Of a stretch of 64,000 bases of DNA, positions 35,023-46,364 are shown piece by piece; positions within the stretch are counted from its first letter, which is position 1, and each line of letters begins with the position of its first letter. The DNA comes from Gremmenia infestans (taxonomy: Eukaryota > Ascomycota > Leotiomycetes > Helotiales > Hamatocanthoscyphaceae). The position numbers and the translations under genes were made by a program. Location of the stretch: contig JAFEVB010000036.1 in assembly GCA_032629725.1 (NCBI GenBank), forward strand, positions 434,001 through 498,000, in the 5' to 3' direction. Under the pieces are notes generated by a model. It worked only from the letters and a program-made list of their open reading frames with translations, was not told the origin of the DNA and did not search any database.

Positions 35023-36942
35023 CTTACCTTTGTTAAAAAGCGAGAGCCTCCTCACCTGTAGCAGGAGCAGCGTCGAGGGTCGTACAAAACAGGCTACTGA
35101 CTCGATGACAGAGCAGAGCACTTTCGCATTTCCTTTCCTAAGCGCATCTCCTCCAGTATGCCTACCTGTATTCTAGGTGAATTTCCAGCTTTCTTTCTTT
35201 CTGATGAAAATGGATGTGTTTTAAAAGCTTTGCGGTTGCAACTTGAATTGCGAGGACTCGTGAAATGCATATGTGAAGTTTGTTTGTAGCTCGCCGATCA
35301 AGATGCTTTTCAGATTCGGGGGATTGTCACTCACTTACTGTTAGGTCGAGTTCACTGGAAGGATTTCGAGGACTGGATGCATGGAGCATGTGACCTGCAA
35401 ACCTTTTCAAGCTTTAAGTAGACACATAATTAATTTTAAGTGGTGGGTGAGTGAGTAATTGATATCAAAACTCGGAAATTCCACGTAGTAATTTTAAGGA
35501 GCATGAACATGAACATGAACAAATTTGCGATCATGTTCTCCTTGGCTTTTTGCCCATGTCGTGTAATATGGTAGGCAACCCTTTCTCGTGCCGAAATAGG
35601 AAGTAAAGTGTAAATAAAAAACATGGTCAAGCAGGAAATAAGCATATTATTATTTAGAGTACTGGACCTCGAATGAATGCCCCTTACCCAACAATACGCT
35701 CATCTGGTTTTGGGAAATGTTATGCTTGAGTTTAGAAAAGGAGTGAATGGTCTTACGAATAATAAACAGCCCTGTCTCTTGTTTGCCAACTCGGTTTCTC
35801 TCGTGGCCTGTCTGGGCTCTGACAAGGTCATGTAACGAATGGGCTGAGAGGACGGACCAGTCTCATACATTCAATTGAAAACTAAAGTATGGTAAACTTT
35901 CTAGTAAGTCTTGTTCTCTGTTAGGAGTAGGTATACAACCTGCTGGGCGGCTTGTAGTTTCATCTCAGGTCAACAAAATCCCTCAGCAAATGAAGGTACT
36001 ATACACAAGCGCATGCAACTTGAGATGAACTGACACCTCAATTGAATAGGGGGCCATCTTTCGTACAATAGCTAACAATGAAATATCCAATTGACAAAAT
36101 CAAAATATGAAGTCTGTCGTCCCTCTTTAGCCTGAAGGGAACTATCCCGTGCCATGTCGCAAATAGAATCCTTGCTCTGAGCTTCTCTTCTGAACCCAAG
36201 CGCCCTTCAAGCTAATTTCAGAAGTTTCGACAACTTCTAGGATTGAGAGTGGATAGAGAGCCCAGCCTCTGCGAGTAACTTTCACCATGGATTACTATGG
36301 CCAGATGATGGACTCTCAAACAGCAACAGGTGCACAGAAAGCGTTTCAAAGCCCCTTCCAACACCATGCATCTTCACGTGCTACAAGAACCAATTTACAC
36401 GCCAATTCCGATTTACCCCTAAATGAAACGACGCGCTCAAAAACGACAGATCGTAATGATGTTTACAAGAGCAGGGCTCAAGGCCTCGCCTTCGCGTGTG
36501 GTTGAGTAACGGTAACGACATTGATATTACAGTACAACCATACCATATCAATCAGTGGCGGGTCTGGGTCTGGGGAAGCAATTGCTGACTGCAGCGAACA
36601 AAAATGATATCTGATATCAAGGCGACGGAAACGGTATATACCGTAAGGTAGGTAGGTACCTCGAGTTACACAAGACGATGTTGAGCTGCGTGATCTGACT
36701 TGGCCGTCTGTCGGGATGCCGAGTTTGTGCGGGGAAAGGGCAGAGCACGGCTGAGGCACGGCAGAGGCACGGCAGGGCACGGTTGCCTCATGAAGAAGTG
36801 GAACGATTGCGTGATAGATGGGGAAGGAGAGTGAGGCAGAAACGTGATATTAAAGTGCAGCGTATTTATTGTAGCATTTATTTGATGTTGCTGTGCGACT
36901 TTGCGGGTTATACCGGCAGCCGCGAGAAATGGTACGAGGCAT

Positions 36943-36988
36943 ACAGCTACAGCTACAGCTACAGCTACAACTACAGCTACAATTACAG
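36943..36988 (+). repeat. AGCTAC hexamer array
   Basis: About seven copies of an AGCTAC-type hexamer with single-base variants (AACTAC, AATTAC) towards the end. It lies in a non-genic region and creates spurious open frames on both strands. Confidence 0.8.
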
Positions 36989-39900
36989 CAATTGGATGAT
37001 AGATAGGACGACAGAAGATGCTGTTGAACCATATCGCAGCATATGGAAGAAGAGTGTCCCCACTTTCGGATCTTTCCGACGATTGGAAAGGGGGGATGTT
37101 GGGGACGAATGCACTGACGAGGCACAGGGTATCCCAAGGGCTGTGCTGGATTGCGACATCTTCTTTCGTATTGATAACATGGATTTCGGGTTTCGCCTTT
37201 GACAGTCTGCGTTGGACTTTTGCGGAGGATTGCAAAGGATGTAGGAGTTTTAGCCATACCGGCGTCGTATGCCGTCCCCTGAAAGCCGAAAGACAAGACT
37301 TACTCCGTAGCACCGACCAAGAGAAACATTGAACTTTCAACATAAGGGTCCAAATTTATTGTTGCATGGTATTTAATCGGTTAGGCTTTAGGGGGCCGAG
37401 TTTACAGGGTACGAATTGCCACTCCAGCTAGTCCCCCTCTGTGACTGCATACTGCTGCATCGATAAATTTCCTACCGGCAGCACGATGCAACTCTGTAGT
37501 GCCAACACTAAGGACCTCTCGGTTCTACTCCCGTTATTGTACTGTGCTCGAAGAGGATCTTCAACACAATGCGTCTGGCAACGCGGACGATCAACAAGAT
37601 TGTCGAGTGTAGCCAGTCTGCATTCAGCGACTAACTGCCGGCGAGGGCGATCAACAACAAAGAGATAAAAGTGCTTCCACTTGGTCGATTTTTCAGACTT
37701 CGAGTGTGTAAATTGTGCAAGTTCTACCTTGGATGCCTCCTGGCTCCTGCAAACCGCTTGGGGTTGCCGGGCCAGGAGCGGGCGAAGTAACATATGTACA
37801 TGCACGACTTAAAACCCCCCGCGAGTAGTAGTAGGCCGATACAACTTGTTCAAAGCAGCAGCATCTTATAACAAATTAACATACATTACTTTGCAGGACG
37901 ACTCTGTCCAATGGTAGATCACGGCCAACTAACTCTAACCTACTATTCCAAATTCCGTACCATGGATACAAGATGTACTCGGGCCCGTCGTACAAGTGCA
38001 TGAATGCTCCTTGAACTATGATTGGATATAAGTGAAATGCGGGGAAGTGATCAGTCAGTTTGGCAGATTTTTGATTAAATGCTCGCGATCTTCTGCAATT
38101 TTAGAAAAATCCATGTCCGAATACCATCAACAATGTAGCATATCTATCTACGTACGTACAATCACAGGCTCCAGTTGCCGCAGCACTACTGCCAAGGAAC
38201 CCCCCTTCCATAATGGTAAGTTGACAGAGACGTCAAACCGGGTTTGGGCAGGGCAGAGTCGCGAATATACCGGTAGGTACTCCATACTTTCTTGGACACG
38301 ATATAAGTTTATTTCCTGTTCCTGAAGACCCTGCAGGCGACTAGCCTAAAGCCTTCCAACATGGGAGCAGGAATCTAAGTGACACGAGAGAGTCTAACTT
38401 GGAAGCGAGGGTGTACAAAGCAGATGTTCAAGAACGATGGAGAGAATATACATGCACCGTTTTCGGCATGATGCAATCCAACTTTGCGTGCGTCTGCTTT
38501 ATTACAGTATGGGTTATCGCAGGGTTCGAGATAAGTGTGCTGCTCTCTTTGACGATAGGATTCGTTCGGCACTACGGCGAGTCCAGACTCCAGAATTACT
38601 TCAGATCAGGTAAAGGGGGCAAGGGGTTGTATCACAAAAAGAGACCTAACACGGGCGAAAAGATCCTTTTCGAACAGAACTCCGAACTATCGTGGTAAAG
38701 CCACAAAGGATGGGCGAGGGAACAACTACTTGACTTTACAAGTAAAAAGCAGACCATCTTGGAGCGCAAAAAAAACACCCCAAAAGAACATGGTTATCTT
38801 GGTGAATTTATGCAGTGGAGTCTCGATAAGGCAGAAGCTGTTCAGTGTGGACTCGGCCCGTCGACCCACCCCCACCGAGCTAAAGAGTCGATCGAAGGTT
38901 CGTGGCAGACTCGGATAAGGGGCCACTTCTTCGTACTTTGTACTTCGTATGAAGCCGTGACCCAGCCATCACGAGTTGGCGACGACGAGCTTTTGTCTCT
39001 AAGGTAAGAACTTTAAGAAGAGGAAGGTGCTGCTTTGGGACTTCTGTATAAGGCCTAGGCCTACCCGGCAACGCCACATTCGCCACTTCCAGGTTATCCT
39101 TCTGTGAAGGTTGCACGCAGCACAAGACTCGCAAAACGGCAAGACTTTTTAAATCAAAAAAATATGGGGAGGAGGGCGTGGGCGTGGGGGGATTCACTTT
39201 GGCAGCCCGCCCGCCCCTGAGAGCGGGGTTAACAGGGGTGGCGTAACAGGGGGACATGAACAGGGACAAGGGCCATTATCTACAGGGAGATGACGGACAT
39301 GTCAAGAAAAAAGCGCACTATTGCATGCAGGATAGAGCAGGGAATAATGCATCACCGGTCTTCATCCAATGAACATGTCGAGAGGCGCTTGGACCAGATG
39401 CACAAGAGATCTGTGTGTTTGCAGAAGCGAATGCGTACCCCGGTCCATGCGCTTGGCTTTGCGGAGAACAAAAGGAATATGGTTCGTGAGTCGTGAGACA
39501 TGAGATTGCGCAAGGGAATCCCGCTAAGATCATTTGAGTGGGTGAATGAGTGAATCACGGCTGGAGAATTTCTTGAGAATCTGAGATATGAGGAAAGTCA
39601 GGTGGCGGAGGAGGTGACTCTACTGTACTGTAGGTGAGACAGCATTAGCCCGCCATGCCATGCCCATGTGGCCTTGAAGATCAAGTACTTCGTATCTTCA
39701 GACTTTGATGATTCATCTCCTAATTGGTCCTAGTGGTCACTAATCATGTGCAGTATTCCATCACGAAGGCTTCACACTTCCTTTTTCCCATCTCAGGCAT
39801 GGCCGCGCTTGTTGCGGATGTTTTTCCAAATTTATGGATCTCTCAGGGATCAAATCTAGATAAGGTGTGACTACAGCATCGAGTAGCGTCTTCGGTATTC

Positions 39901-41854
39901 GGCGGCGGGCCGTACAGTGGAATGCGTTTAGCATACAGTATGGAGTACCTCAGTAGTATAGAGATATCGTATCCGGAGGGATTAAGTTTTGGGCTTGCTG
40001 TCAAAGGTCATTTTCGATTGTATTTGCAGTAAATGCCTCAATGATTAACGGCTCTGAAATCTCAAAGATACACAGCTGAACCCTTTCATTCTGGAAGTGG
40101 CGCAGCGCTTATGGCAGACTGATAATATGGCTAATTCCGAGCGATTACTTTTTCTCATGGAGATATCGAAAAACGGCTCGAGATAGCATAAAGTGCTAGA
40201 GGACATCGTATCGAGCTGAAAAAATGCTCACAGGACAGCCGAAACCGAAGAGAGCTGAGACTTTCTCTTGGTCTCCACCACTATCTTCAGATCGCTGTTC
40301 TCATTTATCGATGGTGGTACGACTGCTGACGAAACCCCCACGTACTCCACAGATGGGAAAGAGATCACCGACTTGGAATGTTTGAAGCCAGCCGCCTCAA
40401 ATACAGTACTTTAACGATGACAACATCGGCGCATAAAGGTACAAATGTGTATCTTGTAGTAGACGTTGATTTAGCCTCTAGGCCGAGAGCCCGGTTACTG
40501 CCGACAAACGGCTATTGGGACAGTGTACGCACGGCGGCAACCCACAGGTACTATTTATATTGAACTGTTTATCCAGTAGATTGCAACTTTTCGTATTGAT
40601 AAGGTGAAATACGGAGTACATGGAAAGGATGGCGCAGTGCTGATGTTTTGACGTTCAAATCGAGACCAACTTGCAGTCTGTAGCCTGTTGCCACGTGTTT
40701 GGGTAAATGTAGTAGAAACATACTTAGCATGATGATATTTTGTGAATACCTTCGGACTGTTAGCTGTCTCAGCTGCAGGAAATCCCTCCACAGACGCTGT
40801 GACCCTATGCTGGCAGGTTGATTGCTTCTCTACAAAGATACGGGATGATACTGTATGAAGCTTTAGCATGGGATCAGGCAATAAATGTTTCGAAAAGGTA
40901 TCCGTCATAAGTCCGAAGGGCTTAATTTCTCTGTCAATAGTTTGTTATCATTGATCTTTGCCGCCGCTGTCGTTTTATTTCCGGTACTGAGTGAGATGCT
41001 GCAGACCTCAAAGCCGTGCCGCAAGCACGTTGCACGAAATAGATCAAGGAATGGTCTGATCGCAAGATAAACGCGCAGAACTAAAACTAAAAGAGCTGGT
41101 TCAGGATCATTGAAATTGCGTCTCATGGTTCGATAGCTCAGACGCTTGTACTCGATCAGCAGTTGGTCACTAGAGCCGCGCGCTCTTCAAGACCGATCGA
41201 TCTACCGAGCCTTTGCATTGAAACGTTTGAAGAGGCTTGTACGTTGTACCACTGTTGATTTTTGACGTACCCAGACACCAGGTTCAACCCAAGGTCAGCT
41301 AATCGGTGCCTGCATACAGGAGCCGTCTACCCGCTGTTGCAGCTCGCTCTAGGCAGTACGGTACAGTTGGTACAGTAGGTACAGTACGAGAGTTTCCTTG
41401 GAAGACGAGATATCACGAGTATTGGCTGTCCCAAGCACGGCAAACCAAATTAGAAGATGGCATGTGCTTACCTCCGTATGGATATCATCCAATTGAGGTA
41501 CCACATCAGTGCAGTGGAGGGCAACCCCTCACGATGCGGGCAACAGCGATAGTAGTAGTGAGTGTCACGATGTAAATGATGAGGGGATCATGATGCTGCA
41601 GCCAGCTTCGAATGGAGCGTAGTATGCAAATCATATGGGGGGAAGTGGGCTTCAGCCAATGAAAGTGCCCACGCTGCTCATGCTGTCAAAAGGCAATCTG
41701 GTTAGGCAGTTTCTCGTGACCAGTCACAGGCAAGACACGGAGAGAGCGCTGAGAGGTGGCCTTTATTCTTCATGCCACTTTAACAAGGCAGATGAGACTT
41801 TCAGTGAGGCACCCATCAAGACAGATTTTGAATGCGTCTCAGCTGGCATGGCGA

Positions 41855-41887
41855 GGCAAGGCAAGGCAAGGCAAGGCAAGGCAAGGC
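41855..41887 (+). repeat. GCAAG pentamer array
   Basis: Six or so tandem copies of GCAAG in gene-poor DNA, with related GCATG/GCGAG units at the left edge suggesting decay. Confidence 0.8.
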
Positions 41888-43443
41888 AGAGGACGGCCGG
41901 GCAGCAATCAAGCCCTTTGAGCGCATAAAGTTGCAGAGGGCATATTCGTATTCTGAACTGTTCGCCTGAAGCAAAGAATTTGAAAATTGCATAAATCATA
42001 AATCTTGGTGTCTTTAAACCTTATATCCGATGCTCTTCAGTTTAGAACAATCTCAAACCACTTCTGAGCGCTTGGCGAACCCTTGCTCTTTGTCGCAGAA
42101 TCGCCCCTGCCCCATATTATACGGTAGGAAGGGGAAGCAGCGGCAACAGCCAGGAATAACATTTGGGGATCCTTGTGGGAATGGAGGAGAAAGGGTCGGC
42201 GGTCGTCATTTTGTAGGGATAATTAGCGTCTTTCCCGATGATCCTAGCAGCGTCACCACTCGACGGCGCCACCTGGTGTTTTCCCGCTTCTTCTGGCATT
42301 CCAAGACTCCACAGGGTCCACAGGCGGCGAGCAATGCGCTGCAAAAAGACAGCGACGCCCTGTACCTCTGGCAGGTGTGTCCATACAGGCAGGCTACAGG
42401 CTCCAGGTTAAGGAGTCCTGTACAGGCAGCGCTGCACGCTACGCTGCAATGCAAAATCCCCGTTGGTGCAGTCTTCCTACAGTAGCCGTATCCTGTCCAC
42501 TTCAAAACACATCCCACGTCGCCGCTTGAAGTGTGCAGGAACAATGTGGACAGTCACCAGTAACAACAGAGAGAGCAACGCAGTTGCGCAGTTGAGTTAT
42601 GCGTGATGGACTCTGCGTACTTGCCTTGCTTTGCTTTGCTGGAGACTCCATATTTTATACCGGCTACTCTATAGGCACAGGCTCTAATTCGTTCCATTAG
42701 AAGCCCAAGGAGACAAAGATAATCTTTCTCTCCGAATCAGAAGCAGAGAAGGGGCATAAACTCTCAGTTGCGGCCACCACCACCACCCAATAGACGAAAC
42801 CACGTTGGGCCCCCTGGCGGCATCCTGCTTGCTGAAATTTCGATTTGTTTTTGGTGGCCGCCCCAAGCCGCGCATCGCCTAGCCCCAACACCCCATCAGT
42901 GCATGCCTCCCTGCTGACAGAATGCAAGTTTATACGCTTGCTCCCAACAGGTTTAGCGCATATTGGTAAAAAGACCATGCCTGCACTTGCTGCGGGACCA
43001 CCATACGAAGGTTCAGTCCATCAAGAGTATATGGTTCAACCTCCTCCTCCCTCAAGCTTCACTTTTGAACTGCTAGACCATAACATCTACCCCATCTTTG
43101 TCATCTTCACATATTATCCTTCAAGAAGTAGAGTGGCATCATTGTCACTATTATCGCCTCACATCTAAACAAGACTTCCAAACTTCTCCAGCATCACACC
43201 CTTTGCTCCATAATTTGTGCATTGTCCAAAAGCGTAGCCGCTTCACACAAATCCTCTCTCCCACCAGGCTCCACCTGTTGAGTCACACCATCATCGAATT
43301 CTGCGTACACGACACAATTGCACAAACAAACCCAGCCGAATCGGAACCTTCTTTTAAGAAGCTTCATCCGCCTTCGAAAACTTCTCTCCAAGAGAACATT
43401 CCCACGCTCTACAGCAACAAACCAACAACTACAACTACCCACC

Positions 43444-43938
43444 ATGACTACTGATATGGATTGGTCCCCAGATTTCTGCCTTGCTTGTGACAAGCAAACG
43501 GATGGCAGAGTATACTGCTCGGAATCCTGCCGTCTTGCGGAGTACGAGGTAGCATCGTCGAATGCAGGTTCAACAGCATCCTCCCCAACTTCCCCTCGAG
43601 GCCCCTTCTCGTGGCCGACCAGAAGGCCGTCGAATACTGCCTTCTACCTCGAACCGGCCTACAACTTTGGCAACGCACAACCCTATGGCACAACTTCTTC
43701 ACCACAATCCTCCACCTTCTACCAGCCATCGAGGCCACAAACATCACCTGTACCCTTCACCTCTAGATCTGCCTTGACGCCTTCGAGCTCCCAGTCCAGC
43801 CTCTTTTCTCTCCAAAGTTCAACATCTTCTACGACTTCGGAACCAAGTCAGCTCTCCGATGAGTCAAAGAAGGCTCTAAGGGCATACGCAAGCTCGTTCG
43901 ATCAGTCACGAAATTCGAGGCGACAATCGACTCACTAG
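43444..43938 (+). CDS. ECL1/2/3-family zinc-binding protein
   Basis: 164 aa, uninterrupted. The N-terminus carries the family's cysteine cluster: FCLACDKQTDGRVYCSESCR (C-x2-C, C-x3-C spacing), followed by LAEYE. The rest is Ser/Pro-rich and disordered (SSLFSLQSSTSS), ending in a short helix with ALRAYASSFDQS. In fission yeast the Ecl1-family proteins extend chronological lifespan and are induced by sulphur, metal or nutrient starvation. The start at 43444 (MTTDMDWSP) has an ACC before the ATG; the frame is open further upstream but without the family pattern. The gene stands isolated, with 9.4 kb of gene-poor DNA before it and 5.5 kb after it. Confidence 0.88.
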   Translation: MTTDMDWSPDFCLACDKQTDGRVYCSESCRLAEYEVASSNAGSTASSPTSPRGPFSWPTRRPSNTAFYLEPAYNFGNAQPYGTTSSPQSSTFYQPSRPQTSPVPFTSRSALTPSSSQSSLFSLQSSTSSTTSEPSQLSDESKKALRAYASSFDQSRNSRRQSTH

Positions 43939-45220
43939 AGCATTTCACACTCAATATTCTACTCAACCCGGGACGTTTCCCTCATCGGCTTTTAATACAT
44001 GATTTCCCATTCACATTTCCGAACCTCAGCATCCTTCGGCGTTTTCTCAGACATCTCCCTCGGTATAAATACCCATACCTCCTCACATCCTATTAGGATC
44101 GGCGTTCTATCACAATTTACGAAACATGGTGGTTGTACAAAAGCATTTCACGGAGCATCACATCTCATCTGTTCTTGGGCATAAAAAATTTGTTTGGTGT
44201 ATAGCATTGGAGCATCGGGACAGGAGCAACAGTCGCTACTTTGCAATAAGAAAAATTGTTTTCATTTGTACTCGGGCATTTCCAGCATGGAAGGGGATAG
44301 GAATCATACCCCAGGAGCAAGGCATCAGGAGCACATTTCAGGATTTGGGGTACTGCTACGACACACATGTTTTGGTGTTCTGGCTCATAGGAGCTTCAGT
44401 GTTGTCAACAATAGTGGTCCTAGAGAAGGTTTTGCATGTTGTCAAACACCGGTTCTCACTTGTCCTTGTCGTTCAGGGCCTGACTCGGTTATTGGTAACA
44501 CGAGCTTAGTATAGCAATGAAACAAAGCCCGTCATAAATTGACAGGGCTTGAGTTCTCAAATCAAAATCATCCCTTCATCTCCTGTGATCACGTTATCAC
44601 AACTTCAATATCATCATGACTTTTCCTCCACCACTCCCGCCGCTGGCCACGTCTAAACTTTGGCACTATATTGTTCTAACATAACTAACCTACCTAGTAA
44701 GCAAACAGACTTCAGGAGAATTGAAGCGGGAAAACACGCAAGTAGTATGATCCAGGACGAACTATCACCTAGCGCTACAAGACTAAGAAACCTTAACTCA
44801 GATTGTCCCTGTCTGTCCCTATCTAGAACGTGAGTGGAAGACGCCCAGAAGTCAAATGGTCTGGAGTACGCCTTCCAGACAAAGCCAGCGCGCTGATTGA
44901 TCATTAAAACCTACCTACCTTTGGCTTGAAACTCTAAGGTATTCGTTCTGGACTACTCTAAAGGTTTCATCATAGTTAAAACATTCCGATGTCACTGAGC
45001 TGGTAGTCCCGATGATCCGGGTGTGGTTGATTGAGGGGAAAGTTAAAATGGTATAGTAAACTCCGTAGTACCCGATCAAGTGGGGTCATAGGTACAGGAC
45101 TACGACTTAGCTGAAGTTTATTCTGTATGCGTGGGGGGTGGGGGTGGTAGGTAGGTATTTAATGCAAATCAAATAAAATAAAATCAATCTACTGCGATTA
45201 ATTGATTATTCGCTATGTAA

Positions 45221-45250
45221 TAGGTAGGTAGGTAGGTAGGTAGGTAGGTA
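45221..45250 (+). repeat. TAGG tetramer microsatellite
   Basis: Seven copies of TAGG in tandem with a partial copy. The complementary ACCT/CTAC form occurs at other places in the window (35000, 22621, 12030). Confidence 0.85.
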
Positions 45251-46313
45251 TTCTAATCAATTAATCAACAAGTATAGCAATTATAGCTATAGATGCCAAA
45301 ACTTGGCAGAATAGTATAGGTACAATTTCGTCATAACTAGAGTAGTCTAGTGCACCCACCCATCACCTCAAATTTACTTCCAGCGAAAGAAAAGCCATCC
45401 CATCACACCTACACCAGGTGCCGGAAAAAGGCTGCCAGGATAATGCCTCGACGTATTGTTGAGCACCGAGTCCCGACCCGATAACTGGATTTCGACTTTT
45501 CAGATGACGAAAAACGTACACATACCTACCTACAAGGACGAACCTGTCAAAAAATTCAACAAGTCGTGTCTCGTTGAAACAGCATTTAGTTTTGGTGATG
45601 CGTACCGTACTCCGTAAAACAACGTTCGCAGTCGTGATAGGATGGATAGGGACCGGAAAGAAAGGGATTGCGCACGCTTGGATCGACGTTGCTGGCGGGA
45701 GTGCCGGTCCTGCTCATGCTTATGCCCTCAGGCTTGTTTACGTTCCTTTGACCACTCTGATGCATATTTTATGGACAACAATGGACTCTTAACGCATAGA
45801 ATTATTTAAAGTATATTTACTATTACTGTGCTAATCCCAGAGACATTCCGTTTCAGGAGTAAAGCTTCCTTCCATCCTGGTTGAATCAAAATACTCGGTC
45901 TGTTTGGCGTCAATGCACCACGGAGGGATGGGATTTACCGGCCCTTCCCGCTATTCCTTGCTGCAGGGCTGAACCAAAATACTGTACGGCGTACTCCCAG
46001 GAAAAAGGTCTCGCCCCCAAGCCTGAAGTGAAAGAATTTTCACTACTATTGACTTGCAAAGTAAGTCTACCTCCTACTTTGGAAAGGTCTAAGCGAAAGA
46101 AAGAATGATGGCCAGAACCAGACCTGAGCAAATATTATCAAGGTATTACTAGTATGCTATGGGATTGGAATTCAGATGCGATGCTGTACTGCACCCTCGG
46201 GCGTAGTAGTAAGGTACCTACGGTAACGGAGTATTGGCTGTGGGCGTTACACGTTTCTACCTTTGTTGAAATATGGATAATTGCGGAAGGGCTAGGAATG
46301 CTCCCGAGTTTCA

Positions 46314-46364
46314 CCTTACCTTACCTTACCTTACCTTACCTTACCTTACCTTACCTTACCTTAC
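46314..46364 (+). repeat. TTACC pentamer array
   Basis: About ten perfect tandem TTACC units, the cleanest long microsatellite of the gene-poor region. Confidence 0.85.

Larger units (their letters stand above)
34065..43443. other. 9.4 kb gene-poor tract with tandem repeats
   Basis: I find no supportable gene. Longer open frames here (for example around 36666-37343 minus and 42030-42485 plus) are low-complexity or lie over repeats. Small tandem arrays: ACCT tetramers (35000-35022), AGCTAC hexamers (36943-36988) and GCAAG pentamers (41855-41887). Motif copies: TACGGAGTA at 37301 (reverse) and 40610; GTACTTCGTAT at 38940 and 39685. The last few hundred bases upstream of the ECL1-like gene are CT-rich and should be its long leader and promoter. 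Unannotated non-coding transcripts cannot be excluded. Confidence 0.45.

Noticed and set aside
36666..37343. 225-codon minus-strand frame in the gene-poor tract
   Set aside because: It spans the AGCTAC repeat, giving Val/Ala runs; no family features and no conserved-looking segment.
41121..41200. Possible tRNA because of a GGTTCGA-like box
   Set aside because: No acceptor stem, A box or anticodon arm could be folded around it by eye.
42030..42485. 151-codon plus-strand frame
   Set aside because: Composition is random-like, no motif, and no promoter or splice context.
46314..46364. TTACC array as a telomere-like tract
   Set aside because: The unit is five bases and not the TTAGGG repeat of filamentous fungi; it is an ordinary microsatellite.
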